Source of the DNA: Kineosporia babensis
GTDB taxonomy: Bacteria > Actinomycetota > Actinomycetes > Actinomycetales > Kineosporiaceae
Direction: 5' to 3'
Assembly: GCF_021129305.1 (NCBI RefSeq)
Contig: NZ_JAJOMB010000006.1
Span: 1-64,000 of the forward strand
Length of the DNA: 64,000 nucleotides
Below are positions 9,096-19,068 of the stretch, piece after piece; positions within the stretch are counted from its first letter, which is position 1; every line of letters starts with the position of its first letter. A program made the translations under genes and the position numbers. A model generated the notes under the pieces. It searched no databases, had not been told where the DNA came from, and saw nothing but the letters and a program-made list of their open reading frames with translations.

Positions 9096-11702
9096 GTGGC
9101 CGGCCAGCTGCGGGTGCACCTAGGGGCTGCCCCCGGTGTGGGTAAGACGTACAAGATGCTCGAAGAAGGGCACCGGCGCCGGGAACGGGGCACGGATGTC
9201 GTGGTCGGGTACGTCGAGACCCACGGCCGGGAGCAGACCGAGGCGATGATCAAGGACCTCGAGGTGCTCCCGCGGCGGACCGTCCACTACCGGGGGACCA
9301 CCTTCACGGAGATGGACGTGGACGCGGTGATCGCCCGGGGGGCCGAGGTGGTGCTGGTGGACGAGCTGGCCCACACCAACGTGCCGGGCTCGCGCAACGC
9401 CAAGCGCTGGCAGGACATCGAGGAACTGCTGGACGCCGGGATGACGGTGATGACCACGGTCAACGTGCAGCACCTGGAGTCCATCAACGACATCGTCCGG
9501 CAGATCACCGGAGTCCCACAACGCGAGACGGTGCCGGACGAGGTCGTGCGCCGGGCCGACGCCATCGAACTGGTCGACATGGCGCCGGAGGCGATCCGGC
9601 GGCGGATGGCCCACGGCAACATCTACAAACCCGAGAAGATCGACGCGGCCCTGGGCAACTACTTCCGGGTCGGCAACCTGACCGCCCTGCGCGAGCTGGC
9701 CCTGCTGTGGCTGGCCGACAAGGTCGACGACGAACTGGAGAACTACCGGGCGGCCCAAGGGATCTCCGACACCTGGGAAGCCCGGGAACGGGTGCTGGTG
9801 GCGCTGACCGGAGGCCCGGAGGGCGAGACGCTGATCCGCCGGGCCGCCCGGCTGGCCAGCCGATCCCGGGGCCCACAGCCCACGGACCTTCTGGCCGTGC
9901 ACGTGGCCCGTAACGACGGCCTCAGCAGCGGCGGCAGCCACGCCAACCTGGTGGCGCAGCGCACCCTGGTCGAGGACCTCGGCGGCACGTACCACCAGGT
10001 GGTCGGCAACGACATCCCCAAGGCGCTGCTCGCTTTCGCGAAGGGGGTCAACGCCACCGAGCTGGTGCTCGGGGTCTCCCGTCGGGGTCGGCTGCAGTCG
10101 CTGTTCTCTCCCGGCGTCGGGGTCACCACCACCAACGGCGCCGGCAGCATGGACGTCCACCTGGTCACTCATGCCCAGGCCCGCAAGGGCCGCGCCCTGC
10201 CCAAGGTACGCAACGCCCTCAGCGCCAATCGCCGGGTGGCCGGGTTCCTCCTGGCGACCATCGGCATCGCCGTGCTCACGGTCCTGCTGGCCCAGCTGCG
10301 CGAGCAGATCTCCCTGGACAGCGACGTCCTGCTGTACCTGGCCGCGGTGGTGATCGTGGCCTTGGTCGGCGGGCTCTGGCCGGCCCTGGTGGCGGCCCTG
10401 CTGGGTACGGTCGCGCTGAACTACTACTTCGCCCCACCGATCCACCGGATCACGATCGCCGCCTGGGAGAACATCCTGGCTCTGGCCGTGTTCCTGATCG
10501 TGGCGGTCGCGGTGAGCGCGACCGTCGACCGTGCCGCCCGGCGCACCCGGGAAGCAGCGAGCGCCCAAGCGGAGGCCGAAACCTTGTCCACGCTCGCCGG
10601 GAACGTGCTGCGCGGCGCCCAGCCGTTGCCCGCCCTCCTGAACCAGCTCCGCGAGACCTTCAACTTCAACGGCGCCACGCTGCTGCAGCGCAGACCCGAT
10701 GCCGGCCCCAGCCCGGACCTGCAGCACGACCGGGATGCCTGGCACGTGGTCGAGTCAGTCGGCCGGACCCTGTTCGCCCCGGGGGAGGGCGATGCCGAGG
10801 TACAAGTGGACGAGACGGTGTCGCTCGCGTTGTGCGGTCATCCTTTGGCGGCCGAGGACCGGCGGGTGGTGCAGGCTTTCGCCAATCAGGCCGTGGTCGC
10901 GTTGCGGCAGCAGGAGCTGAGCGAGCAGGCCGCCGCGGCCGGACCGCTGGCCGAGGTGGACCGGATGCGCACGGCCCTGCTCTCAGCGGTCAGCCACGAT
11001 CTGCGCACCCCGCTGGCCTCGGCCAAGGCCGCGGTCGGTGGCCTGCGGGCGCCGGGGATCGAGTTCAGCCCTGAGGATCAGGCCGAACTGCTGGCCAGTG
11101 TGGAGGAGTCGTTGGACCGGCTGACCCGGCTGGTGGACAACCTGCTGGACATGAGCCGGCTGCAGGCCGGCGCGCTGGCCATGCACCCGCAGCCGACCAG
11201 CATTGCCGAGACGGTGGCGATCGCCCTGGACGAGATCGGGTCGCCGGCCAAGGACATCGAGGTGCATCTTCCGGAGGAGTTCCTGGAGGTGCACGGCGAT
11301 CCGGTGCTGATCGAGCGGGTGCTGGTGAACCTGCTGCGCAACGCCCTGCGGTACTCACCGGACGACTCGCCACCGATGATCATGGTGAGTGCTCACGCCG
11401 GGGAGGTGGAGACCAAGGTCATCGACCGCGGGCCGGGTATTCCCATCGAGAAGTGGGAGGACGTCTTCCTGCCGTTCCAGCGTCTGGGCGATCGGGACAA
11501 CGGCACCGGGGTCGGTCTCGGCCTGGCTCTGTCCCGAGGGCTGGCCGAGGCCATGGGTGGCAGCCTGACTCCGGATGTGACGCCCGGTGGGGGACTGACC
11601 ATGGTCATGACCCTGCTGCAGTCGGGCCCTCTACCGGAGACCGAACTCGAGACCCAGAGTAAGCAGGCCTTCGTGGGCGACCCGCAGGCCGGGGCATCGT
11701 GA
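9096..11702 (+). CDS. kdpD: KdpD, K+/turgor sensor histidine kinase
   Basis: An 868-residue membrane kinase. It has the N-terminal KdpD domain with the ATP-binding LGAAPGVGKTYKMLEEGHR, then a universal-stress-like domain (~250-365), four transmembrane helices (DUF4118, ~385-490), a GAF-like stretch, and a kinase core with phospho-accepting His634 in SAVSHDLRTPLASAKA. The ATPase domain has N-box LLRNALRYSP and G-boxes DRGPGIP and GVGLGLALSRGL. It phosphorylates KdpE when K+ is limiting. GTG start with GGGAGA upstream, 14 bp after kdpC; the stop overlaps the kdpE start. Confidence 0.97.
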   Translation: MAGQLRVHLGAAPGVGKTYKMLEEGHRRRERGTDVVVGYVETHGREQTEAMIKDLEVLPRRTVHYRGTTFTEMDVDAVIARGAEVVLVDELAHTNVPGSRNAKRWQDIEELLDAGMTVMTTVNVQHLESINDIVRQITGVPQRETVPDEVVRRADAIELVDMAPEAIRRRMAHGNIYKPEKIDAALGNYFRVGNLTALRELALLWLADKVDDELENYRAAQGISDTWEARERVLVALTGGPEGETLIRRAARLASRSRGPQPTDLLAVHVARNDGLSSGGSHANLVAQRTLVEDLGGTYHQVVGNDIPKALLAFAKGVNATELVLGVSRRGRLQSLFSPGVGVTTTNGAGSMDVHLVTHAQARKGRALPKVRNALSANRRVAGFLLATIGIAVLTVLLAQLREQISLDSDVLLYLAAVVIVALVGGLWPALVAALLGTVALNYYFAPPIHRITIAAWENILALAVFLIVAVAVSATVDRAARRTREAASAQAEAETLSTLAGNVLRGAQPLPALLNQLRETFNFNGATLLQRRPDAGPSPDLQHDRDAWHVVESVGRTLFAPGEGDAEVQVDETVSLALCGHPLAAEDRRVVQAFANQAVVALRQQELSEQAAAAGPLAEVDRMRTALLSAVSHDLRTPLASAKAAVGGLRAPGIEFSPEDQAELLASVEESLDRLTRLVDNLLDMSRLQAGALAMHPQPTSIAETVAIALDEIGSPAKDIEVHLPEEFLEVHGDPVLIERVLVNLLRNALRYSPDDSPPMIMVSAHAGEVETKVIDRGPGIPIEKWEDVFLPFQRLGDRDNGTGVGLGLALSRGLAEAMGGSLTPDVTPGGGLTMVMTLLQSGPLPETELETQSKQAFVGDPQAGAS

Positions 11703-12367
11703 CCAAGATCCTTCTGGTGGACGACGAGCCTCAGATGATCCGGGTCCTGCGGATCAACCTGCTGGCTCGCCAGTACGAGGTGGTCAGCGCCGCCACCGGC
11801 CTCAGCGCCCTGGAGTCGGCCCGGGAGGATCACCCGGACATCGTCGTTCTCGATCTGGGGTTACCGGATCTGGACGGTGTCGAGGTGATCCGTCGGTTGC
11901 GCCGGTGGACCTCGGTACCGGTGATCGTGCTGTCCGGCCGTTCCGACAGCCGGGACAAGGTGAACGCTCTGGACGCCGGCGCCGACGACTACGTGACCAA
12001 GCCGTTCAGTGTGGACGAGCTGCTGGCCCGGATCCGGGTGGTGGCCCGTCGCCAGGGGCCTCCGCAGGCCGAGAACACCGTGAAGATCGGGCAGTACGAG
12101 ATCGACCTGGTCAGCCACACGGTCACCCCTGGCGACGTGCACCTGACCCGGACCGAGTGGCAGCTGCTGGCTGTCGTGGTGGCCGAGCCGGGCATCCTGC
12201 TGAGCCAGCGCTACCTGCTGGAGAAGGTCTGGGGACCGACCTACCGGGAAGAGACCCAGAACGTGCGCCAGTACATGGCCCAGCTGCGCCGCAAGTTGGA
12301 GAGGGATCCGACCCGGCCGGTGCATCTGATCACCGAGCCAGGTATGGGTTATCGCTTCCAGCCCTGA
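11699..12367 (+). CDS. kdpE: KdpE, OmpR-family response regulator
   Basis: A 222-residue regulator with a receiver domain (acceptor Asp52 in VVLDLGLPDLDG, conserved Thr/Ser and Lys in DYVTKPFSVDELLARI). The C-terminal winged helix has LTRTEWQLLAVVVAEPGILL, RQYMAQLRRKLERDP and TEPGMGYRFQP. It overlaps kdpD by GTGA. It is the expected activator of the kdp promoter and the likeliest binder of the 11-bp GTCA repeats. A deleted second copy of a related gene survives at 62139-62225. Confidence 0.97.
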   Translation: MTKILLVDDEPQMIRVLRINLLARQYEVVSAATGLSALESAREDHPDIVVLDLGLPDLDGVEVIRRLRRWTSVPVIVLSGRSDSRDKVNALDAGADDYVTKPFSVDELLARIRVVARRQGPPQAENTVKIGQYEIDLVSHTVTPGDVHLTRTEWQLLAVVVAEPGILLSQRYLLEKVWGPTYREETQNVRQYMAQLRRKLERDPTRPVHLITEPGMGYRFQP

Positions 12368-12390
12368 CTTCCCGGTCCGGTGGTCGGCCG

Positions 12391-12416
12391 GCGCCCGGTG
12401 CGCTCAGGACGGGCGC
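12391..12416 (+). terminator. Possible terminator after kdpE
   Basis: Arms GCGCCCG (12391-12397) and CGGGCGC (12410-12416) with a 12-nt loop lie 24 nt after the kdpE stop. A 7-bp GC-only stem without a T-run is modest evidence. Confidence 0.4.
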
Positions 12417-12489
12417 GTGGCGGTCGGCATCGGGTGGCTGCGCGGCGGCACCGTCCGGGCACCGTCCGGATGTGGTCGTGCTCACCTGT

Positions 12490-12610
12490 CCAGCGGTGCG
12501 GCCGCCAGCCACTCGAACGTGACATGGGTGTGGAACTGGTCGCACGAGGTCCGGCTCACCCCCGCCGGCCACGCCTTCCGCGAAGAGGTCCGGCCCGCAG
12601 CAAGATCGTC
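12490..12610 (+). pseudogene. Relic of a LysR-type regulator, frameshifted
   Basis: One frame reads QPLERDMGVELVARG and another, a few bases on, reads EVRLTPAGHAFREEVRPA. Together they match the end of a LysR helix-turn-helix and the linker that follows it (pattern LExxLGVxLFxRxxRxVxLTPAG). The frame change and missing bases show a small deletion. No helix-turn-helix start and no effector domain remain nearby. The rest of the 12368-12983 gap (616 bp) holds nothing else I can recognise apart from the hairpin after kdpE. Confidence 0.55.
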
Positions 12611-12983
12611 CGCTCGTACGGCTGGCAGGAAGGCACTGCGATCGAAGGAGGCACCGAAGCGCGGGGCACGCCGAGAACGGCACGTTCTCCGGAACCTGAC
12701 GCCTCCCGTCTACTACGAGCCGCAAGGTGGGTTTGCGACCCGGAGACCTGCACGCCCGGCATCGTCCCCCCGCGGTGAGCCTGGGTTTTGGCGTGCCTTT
12801 GGCGATCATCAGGTGCTGAGGCCGCGCCCGACCTGCCGCCGTTGACGCTGTGACCCTCCGGATGCCCGGGGACGATACAGCTGCCCTGGGTCGACAGGGC
12901 AGTCGCCTGTCGGTGGCTGCTTCCCGCAGCATCAAGGTGTTGAAGAGCCACGAGCCCTCGGTGTGTCCCGTCGCCGTGCCAGC

Positions 12984-13919
12984 TCACGCTTCGGCTGCGC
13001 CGGAGTCGTTCGACCTTGCGAAGCGGGCGTAGCGGCGCGGTGGCGTGCCCATGATCCGTTTGAAGGCGGTGTTGAACGCGTGCTCGGACTCGTAGCCCAG
13101 GGAACTGGCAATCCGTGCGATGGTGTCGTCGCCGTGCCGGAGTCGCTCTGCGGCGAGCATCATCCGCCAGCGGGCCAGGTAGGCGATCGGGGTCTCACCG
13201 GCCCGGGCCCGGAAACGTTCGGCGAACGTGGACCGGGACATGCCGGCGGTCGTGGCGAGATCCCGCACGGTCCAGGAGCGGCCCGGGTCGGCGTGCATCG
13301 CGGTGAGCGCCGCGTTCATGCGAGGGTCCGCGAGCGTGGCGAACCATCCGACGTCCTGGCGGGTGGGCTCGGCCAGATATAGGCGCAGGGCCTGAACCAG
13401 CATCATGTGCGCGAGTTGCTGAGCGATGAGGGCCGAGCCGGGACGCGGCTCGCGGAACTCTTCCATCATCATCTCGATCGACCAGCGCAGCCGGGCTCGG
13501 TCGCCGGAGGTCTCGACCAGCATCAGCGGCGGCAGGTCCCGCAGCAGCATTTCGACGTGCGGGCTGCCGGCCTCGAAGCGGCTGCCGACCAGGTAGACGT
13601 CACCGCCTCCCTGATAGGTGACGACCTCGCCGCTGCGGTTCGGGTCAAGCACCACCGAGGCGCGCACCGGCTCGACGTCCGGCGCGCTGCCGATCACGGT
13701 GGTCCGGCCGGTGGGCAGCACGAAACAGGAGTTCTCCGGCACGAGCACCGGTGCATCGCCGGCCACGCTCAGCCAGCAGGAACCTTTGACGACCGCGTAG
13801 CACTTGATCCGGCCGGCCAGATCGTCCAGCTCCAGCGCCCAGTCGCCCGCGGCGTCGAACCCGGCCGTGATGTAGCTGCGCGGCTTCAGCAGCGCCAACA
13901 CGTCGCTGAGCGGGTCCAC
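12984..13919 (-). CDS. AraC-family regulator with N-terminal cupin-type domain
   Basis: 311 residues from GTG 13919, which has GGGAGG just upstream; a longer frame from 13964 adds 15 residues without a ribosome site. The N-terminal half (VKGSCWLSVAGDAPVLVPENSCFVLPTG) is a cupin-like ligand domain of the AraC_binding_6 sort. The C-terminal 100 residues hold two helix-turn-helix motifs (WTVRDLATTAGMSRSTFAERF and IARIASSLGYESEHAFNTAF) with GTPPRRYAR at the end. It is divergent from the NADP-binding reductase gene at 13999 with 79 bp between, so it likely controls it and perhaps the following oxidoreductase. Confidence 0.92.
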   Translation of the reverse strand: MDPLSDVLALLKPRSYITAGFDAAGDWALELDDLAGRIKCYAVVKGSCWLSVAGDAPVLVPENSCFVLPTGRTTVIGSAPDVEPVRASVVLDPNRSGEVVTYQGGGDVYLVGSRFEAGSPHVEMLLRDLPPLMLVETSGDRARLRWSIEMMMEEFREPRPGSALIAQQLAHMMLVQALRLYLAEPTRQDVGWFATLADPRMNAALTAMHADPGRSWTVRDLATTAGMSRSTFAERFRARAGETPIAYLARWRMMLAAERLRHGDDTIARIASSLGYESEHAFNTAFKRIMGTPPRRYARFARSNDSGAAEA

Positions 13920-13998
13920 CCCACCTCCCGGACGATCGCGAACAAAACATCGACTCCTGAGCATAGAAGGTACGGAGAGGGCGGCCTAGATTCGGATC

Positions 13999-14670
13999 AT
14001 GACAACGATTGGCTTCATCGGCAGCGGACGGATCGGCGGTGCCCTCGCGCAGTTGGCCGTCGCCGCCGGGCACGACGTCGTACTGAGTAACAGCCGCGGT
14101 CCGCAGAGCTTGCAGGAGATCGTGGCCCAGCTGGGATCCCGGGCGCAGGCGGCGAGCACCACCGAGGCCGCAGCCGCCGGCGACATGGTCGTCGTGACCA
14201 TCCCGGTCCGCGCATATCGGCAGATACCGGTCGCACCGCTGCGCGGCCGGGTCGTGATCGACACGCTGAACTACGACCCGGCACGTCAGGGCGCAGTCCC
14301 TGAGATCGAGGCCAGCGGTATCCCGCCGCACCTGCTGCTGCAGGCGCACCTGCCGGACACATACGTGGTCAAGGCATTCAGCACCGTGTTCTTCCAGCAC
14401 CTACCGCAACTCGCCCGGCCGGCCGGGGCGCCCGATCGCAGTGCCGTACCTATCGCGGGCGAGCACGTACCGGCCAAGGCGGCGGTCGCCGCGCTGATCG
14501 ACTCGCTCGGTTTCGACGCGTACGACGTGGGAACGATGGCTGAGAGCCGCCGGTTCGCGCCCGGCACCCCCGCGCAACTGGCCTATCTCCATCCCGACGG
14601 CATGTTCGCCGCGCCTGCCCGCCCCGCTTCCGCCGCCGATCTGGCCGCGCTTCTCGAGAAGGCGAACTGA
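13999..14670 (+). CDS. NADP(H)-binding reductase, F420-dependent-reductase family fold
   Basis: 223 residues beginning with a Rossmann motif TIGFIGSGRIGGALAQLAVAAGH, then a nucleotide-specificity loop VLSNSRGPQSL typical of NADPH-preferring members (Ser-Arg after beta-2). The rest resembles NADPH:F420 oxidoreductase-like proteins (MVVVTIPVRAYRQIP, VIDTLNYDPARQG, VVKAFSTVFFQHL). Many such homologues have no proven F420 link. It is divergent from the AraC regulator and two bases from the next oxidoreductase, so the pair is probably an AraC-controlled redox operon. Substrate unknown. Confidence 0.85.
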   Translation: MTTIGFIGSGRIGGALAQLAVAAGHDVVLSNSRGPQSLQEIVAQLGSRAQAASTTEAAAAGDMVVVTIPVRAYRQIPVAPLRGRVVIDTLNYDPARQGAVPEIEASGIPPHLLLQAHLPDTYVVKAFSTVFFQHLPQLARPAGAPDRSAVPIAGEHVPAKAAVAALIDSLGFDAYDVGTMAESRRFAPGTPAQLAYLHPDGMFAAPARPASAADLAALLEKAN

Positions 14671-14672
14671 CC

Positions 14673-15617
14673 ATGAAGGCAGCTGTCGTCACCGCGTACG
14701 GACTCGTCCCTCGCTACCTGGACTTCCCCGATCCGCAGCCGTCGAATGAGCACGAGATCGTCGTCGAGGTCTTGGCCGCCGGCCTGCACCCCCGGGTTCG
14801 CATGCAGGCCGGCGGCTCTCACTACACCAGCGTCGGAGCCGGCCTGCCGCTGGTTCCCGGCATCGACGGCGTGGGACGCGCCGCCGATGGCCAGCTCTGG
14901 TACTTCATGTCACTGAACAGCAGGTACGGCTCGATGGCCGAACGCGCGGTCATCGACACCCGGCACAGCGTTGTCCTGCCCGTCCACACCGACCCGCTGA
15001 CCATGGCAGCAACGCTGAACTGCGTGATCGCCTCCTGGCTGGCGCTGACCCAGCGGGTCACGATGCGCCCCGGGCAGAACGTGCTGGTTCTCGGTGCAAC
15101 CGGCGGCACGGGCAGCATGGCTGTGCAAGTGGCCCGCCAACTCGGCGCTGGCCAAGTGGTCGCCGTGGGACGCGACATCAGCCGCCTGGCAGCACTTTCC
15201 GGCGCCACTGCCATCGCCCGGATCAGCGACTCGGAGACGATCGCCCGGATCGGTTCCGAAACTGACATCGTGCTCGACTTCCTCTGGGGAGATCCGGCCA
15301 CTGAAGTCATGGCCGCACTGGTCGCCGGGCGTGCTGACCCGACACGCCCCATGGCCTGGATGAATCTTGGCGAAATGGCCGGCGCACGAGCGACCCTGCC
15401 GGCCAGCGCGCTGCGCTCGAGAAGGCTACGGATCGTCGGCAGCGGCCAAGGATCGCTGACCGGTGCCACCATGACAGCCGAAATCCCCGCCGTCGCTGCC
15501 TTGATCAGCAACGGCACATACAACGTGGAGCCGTGCCCCGTCCCGCTTCACGACATCGAACGCGCATGGTCGCTCCCGGCCGACAGCAGCAGGCGCATCG
15601 TCATCAGTCAGCTCTGA
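14673..15617 (+). CDS. Zinc-independent MDR-family oxidoreductase (quinone reductase-like)
   Basis: 314 residues of the medium-chain dehydrogenase/reductase fold. It has an N-terminal GroES-like domain (KAAVVTAYGLVPRYLDFPDP, LPLVPGIDGVGRAADG) and the NADP-binding motif VLVLGATGGTGSMAVQVARQLGA near residue 130. The zinc ligands of alcohol dehydrogenases are not apparent, so NADPH:quinone reductase-type chemistry is more likely. It starts two bases after the preceding reductase gene. Confidence 0.85.
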   Translation: MKAAVVTAYGLVPRYLDFPDPQPSNEHEIVVEVLAAGLHPRVRMQAGGSHYTSVGAGLPLVPGIDGVGRAADGQLWYFMSLNSRYGSMAERAVIDTRHSVVLPVHTDPLTMAATLNCVIASWLALTQRVTMRPGQNVLVLGATGGTGSMAVQVARQLGAGQVVAVGRDISRLAALSGATAIARISDSETIARIGSETDIVLDFLWGDPATEVMAALVAGRADPTRPMAWMNLGEMAGARATLPASALRSRRLRIVGSGQGSLTGATMTAEIPAVAALISNGTYNVEPCPVPLHDIERAWSLPADSSRRIVISQL

Positions 15618-15820
15618 CCGACACCAGCCGACGAGGGAGCAGTACGCAGCGGGGACTGGCTGCGCTGCGCCTGCACGCGGTGTGGCCATGGGAGACGGCG
15701 GCAAGAGGGTAGCGTCACTGTCGAGGGTCAGGAGCTGTCAGGTGCGATCCGCGCCTGCACCAGTGAATCTCGGCCTCGTCCCGAAGAACGATCAGCGCAA
15801 GTCGACCGACGGGGTTGCGC

Positions 15821-15835
15821 CTCAAGCGACTTGAG
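15821..15835. promoter_or_regulatory. Inverted repeat before the MerR-family gene
   Basis: CTCAAG (15821-15826), CGA spacer, CTTGAG (15830-15835), 17 bp before the ATG at 15853. MerR proteins bind such dyads and often autoregulate; the arms resemble the CCTCAAG/CTTGAGG halves of SoxR-type boxes, but the spacer is one base shorter. Confidence 0.45.
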
Positions 15836-15852
15836 CCAGCAGGATCACAGGC

Positions 15853-16854
15853 ATGGAAACCGCAGCAGAGAACCTCTACCCCATCGGCGACGTGGCCCGC
15901 CGCACCGGACTGGCGGTCAGCGCCATCCGCTTCTACTCCGACGAAGGCATCGTGACCCCGGCCGGGCAGAACACCGCCGGGCACCGACTGTACGACCTGC
16001 ACACCGTTGCCCAGCTCGAGTTCATCCGGACCCTGAGGGACCTGGATACCGGGCTGGACGAGATCCGCCAGGTGCTCACCGGTGAAAAGACTCTGCGTTA
16101 CGTCCTGGCCGAGCACCTAGAACTCGTCGAACAGCAAGGAAGTGCTCTGCTGGCCCGACGAGCAGTGCTGCGGGCCCTGGTCAAACACCAGGCTCCAGCC
16201 GAACGGGCGACCCTGATGCACCGGCTCGTCGCCATGCCTGACGTCGAGCGAGAGCGACTGGTTGACGACTTCTGGAACGAAGTCGGCGCCGACTTGCCTA
16301 CCGACTTCGTCCACCGCCTGGGCCGCATGCGCCCGGCTCTGCCGGAGGACCCCTCGGCAACACAACTGCAAGCCTGGGTCGAGCTCGCCGAACTGCTCCA
16401 GGACAGGAGCTTCCGCTCCGAGGTCCGCCAGTACCTGCGCGAGGTACATGGGCAAGGCCCCGGCATCCAGATGAGTTCAGGGCCGGTGCAGGACATGACG
16501 CACCAACTCGGATCTGGGGTCGTGGAACACATGATTGCAGCCCGGCGCAGCGGCCTGGCGCCCGAAACACCGCACGCGCAGGAGCTTGTCAGGCGCTTGG
16601 TGTGCGAGAGCGGCCAGCCCTTCGGCGTCGAGGACAGCCCGGAACGCCGCGAACGGATGGCCCAGGCTTACGAAATCTTTCAGAAGATGCAGCCCCAACT
16701 GAACAATGACGAGGAGTACGACGCCACACACGGTCGGTACCTGGCGCTGGTGGCCACGATCAACGGCCAGCCCTCGGACGCGCCCCTCACCATCGCAGCA
16801 GACCTCAACGACATGATCGACTGGATCGTGTCCGCCCTGCGCGCCAAGGAGTGA
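15853..16854 (+). CDS. MerR-family transcriptional regulator with long C-terminal domain
   Basis: 333 residues. The N-terminus YPIGDVARRTGLAVSAIRFY followed by SDEGIVTP, GHRLYDLHTVAQLEFIRTLR and LGLDEIRQ-like DTGLDEIRQVL is a classic MerR winged helix plus coiled coil. The remaining ~230 residues are helical and lack the Cys pattern of metal or redox sensors, so a small-molecule or unknown signal is likely. It sits alone, with an inverted repeat in its promoter. The 235-bp gap before it shows no gene. Confidence 0.9.
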   Translation: METAAENLYPIGDVARRTGLAVSAIRFYSDEGIVTPAGQNTAGHRLYDLHTVAQLEFIRTLRDLDTGLDEIRQVLTGEKTLRYVLAEHLELVEQQGSALLARRAVLRALVKHQAPAERATLMHRLVAMPDVERERLVDDFWNEVGADLPTDFVHRLGRMRPALPEDPSATQLQAWVELAELLQDRSFRSEVRQYLREVHGQGPGIQMSSGPVQDMTHQLGSGVVEHMIAARRSGLAPETPHAQELVRRLVCESGQPFGVEDSPERRERMAQAYEIFQKMQPQLNNDEEYDATHGRYLALVATINGQPSDAPLTIAADLNDMIDWIVSALRAKE

Positions 16855-16907
16855 TGCTGGCCGTGTTCCTCGGACCGCCCCGATCCTCCACCCTTTGCCT
16901 TCTTTGG

Positions 16908-17285
16908 TTAGCGCGCGTTGCGTTGATCGTAGGCGCGTTGCATCTCCTCGATGGCGTCGCTGTTGGCAAGGGTCCACTCGTAGAGGCGCGTGAAGGGCTC
17001 ACGGAAGGATTGGCCGAGTGGGGTCAGTGAGTACTCCACCCCGACGGGGGAGGTCTCGAGGACTGTCCGGGCGATCATGCCGTTGCGCTCGAGCCTTCGA
17101 AGTGTCTGGGTGAGGACGCGCTGTGTCACACCTTCCAGCTGGCGGCGGATCTCATTGAATCGCGTGGGCTCCTCCAGGACGGTGAGCACCATCATCGACC
17201 ACTTGTCGGCGATCTGATCGAGGATCGGCCGCGTCGGGCAGTCCACAACGAAGCGTGGTGCGTCCCGTGGTGTCGGTGTCCCCAT
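16908..17285 (-). CDS. HxlR-family winged-helix regulator
   Basis: 125 residues from ATG 17285, which has GGAGG six bases upstream. CPTRPILDQIADKWSMMVLTVL, RFNEIRRQLEGVTQRVLTQTLRRLERNGMI and VEYSLTPLGQSF are typical HxlR features; the single Cys near residue 17 is often the redox- or aldehyde-sensing Cys in this family. It is divergent from the enoyl-CoA hydratase-like gene and is likely its regulator. Confidence 0.92.
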   Translation of the reverse strand: MGTPTPRDAPRFVVDCPTRPILDQIADKWSMMVLTVLEEPTRFNEIRRQLEGVTQRVLTQTLRRLERNGMIARTVLETSPVGVEYSLTPLGQSFREPFTRLYEWTLANSDAIEEMQRAYDQRNAR

Positions 17286-17362
17286 GGTGTCCTCCGGGAT
17301 ACGTGGTGCCTGAAAAGTGCGTCCTTGACGACGTTCGCCGCCCAGCTGACGATTGGTATTCA

Positions 17363-17380
17363 AGAGGAACTTACACCTCT
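17363..17380. promoter_or_regulatory. Candidate HxlR operator
   Basis: AGAGG (17363-17367), 8-bp spacer, CCTCT (17376-17380) lie 24 bp before the hydratase gene and 78 bp from the HxlR start. Short arms make this tentative. Confidence 0.35.
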
Positions 17381-17403
17381 GAAAGCAACTACCAGAGAGA
17401 ACC

Positions 17404-18240
17404 ATGAGCCTTCCCACGTACACCACCCTCCGCGTGACCGTCACCGAGGGTGTCGCTGACATCGTCCTGGACAACCCGCCCGTTAACACGCTGAACGCGA
17501 CGATGATGGTCGAACTGCACGACCTCCTCGAGCGGTTCCGCGACGACCCCTCCGTCGTGGTCCTGGTGTTCTCCAGCGCTCACGAGGAGTTCTTCCTCGC
17601 TCACGTCGACATGGGCATCTTCGACAGCATGGGTGAGCTTCAGGACGTGGCAACGAAGTACCCGAACGTCAACGTGCACCAGGGCATCGGTGAACTGCTG
17701 CGCAAGCAGCCGCAGGTCAGCATCGTCAAGCTCGCCGGCATCGCGCGCGCCGGCGGCGCAGAGTTCGTCGTTGCCGCCGATATCACCTACGCAGCTGAGG
17801 AGACGGCGCGGATCGCGCAGAGCGAGGTGCTGCTCGGCATCATTCCCGGTGGCGGAGCGACTCAGTACGGACTGGAGCGGATGGGTCGCAACCGCACCCT
17901 GGAGACGGTCCTGTCCGCCGAGCTCCTCACCGCCCGCACCGCCGCGGACTACGGCTGGATCAATCGCGCCGTGCCCGCAGCCGAACTGGACGAGTTCGTG
18001 GCGACCACCGCCCGCAACATCGCAGCCCTCGGCATGCCAGTCATCGCCGGAGCGAAGAAAGCCATTCCGGCCGCCGACCTCACCGCGGGCCTCAACGCAG
18101 AGAACGACGCGTGGTGGGAGCTCGTGCAGAACGAGCGGGCCCAGAAGATCATGACCGCTGCCGGAGCCGCCAACATGCAGGCCCCCGAGAACGAACGTCA
18201 CGTCGAGGAATTCCTCCGCGACATCGCCTCGACGATCTGA
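17404..18240 (+). CDS. Enoyl-CoA hydratase/isomerase (crotonase) family protein
   Basis: 278 residues with the crotonase fold: IVLDNPPVNTLNATMMVEL, an oxyanion-hole segment IVKLAGIARAGGAEFVVAADITYA, and GIIPGGGATQYGLERMGRNRTLE. The first active-site Glu position is replaced in part (SEVLLGIIPGGG keeps the loop), so whether it hydrates enoyl-CoA or does another acyl-CoA reaction is open. In related HxlR-linked proteins the role is usually unassigned. Divergent HxlR gene upstream, strong terminator just after its stop. Confidence 0.88.
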   Translation: MSLPTYTTLRVTVTEGVADIVLDNPPVNTLNATMMVELHDLLERFRDDPSVVVLVFSSAHEEFFLAHVDMGIFDSMGELQDVATKYPNVNVHQGIGELLRKQPQVSIVKLAGIARAGGAEFVVAADITYAAEETARIAQSEVLLGIIPGGGATQYGLERMGRNRTLETVLSAELLTARTAADYGWINRAVPAAELDEFVATTARNIAALGMPVIAGAKKAIPAADLTAGLNAENDAWWELVQNERAQKIMTAAGAANMQAPENERHVEEFLRDIASTI

Positions 18241-18248
18241 AGCCAGAC

Positions 18249-18286
18249 GGGCGGGCGGCGGCCTCGGCATGCTCCGCCGCCCGCCC
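18249..18286 (+). terminator. Strong GC-rich terminator after the crotonase-family gene
   Basis: Thirteen-bp perfect arms GGGCGGGCGGCGG (18249-18261) and CCGCCGCCCGCCC (18274-18286) with a 12-nt loop, eight bases after the stop codon. Confidence 0.8.
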
Positions 18287-18349
18287 CCGCAGCGCACACA
18301 CCTCAGCAGCACGCGAGAACAAGACCACCTGTGGACTTCACCACCGTCA

Positions 18350-18985
<636 letters not shown>

Positions 18986-19068
18986 TCCATCTTCTCAAGA
19001 GAAGGAGCCTCCCGACAGGCCGGGGCGGTTCATCATCAGGCACAGAGGCTTTGCAGACATGCCTCAAC

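Noticed and set aside
12417-12845. 142-codon open frame after kdpE
   Set aside because: Only a short part is recognisable, as one half of a frameshifted LysR relic; no intact gene.
15727-15742. GTCAGG repeat pair before the MerR gene
   Set aside because: The two copies are 10 bp apart, not 11, and no third copy stands 21 bp away, so it does not fit the operator pattern.
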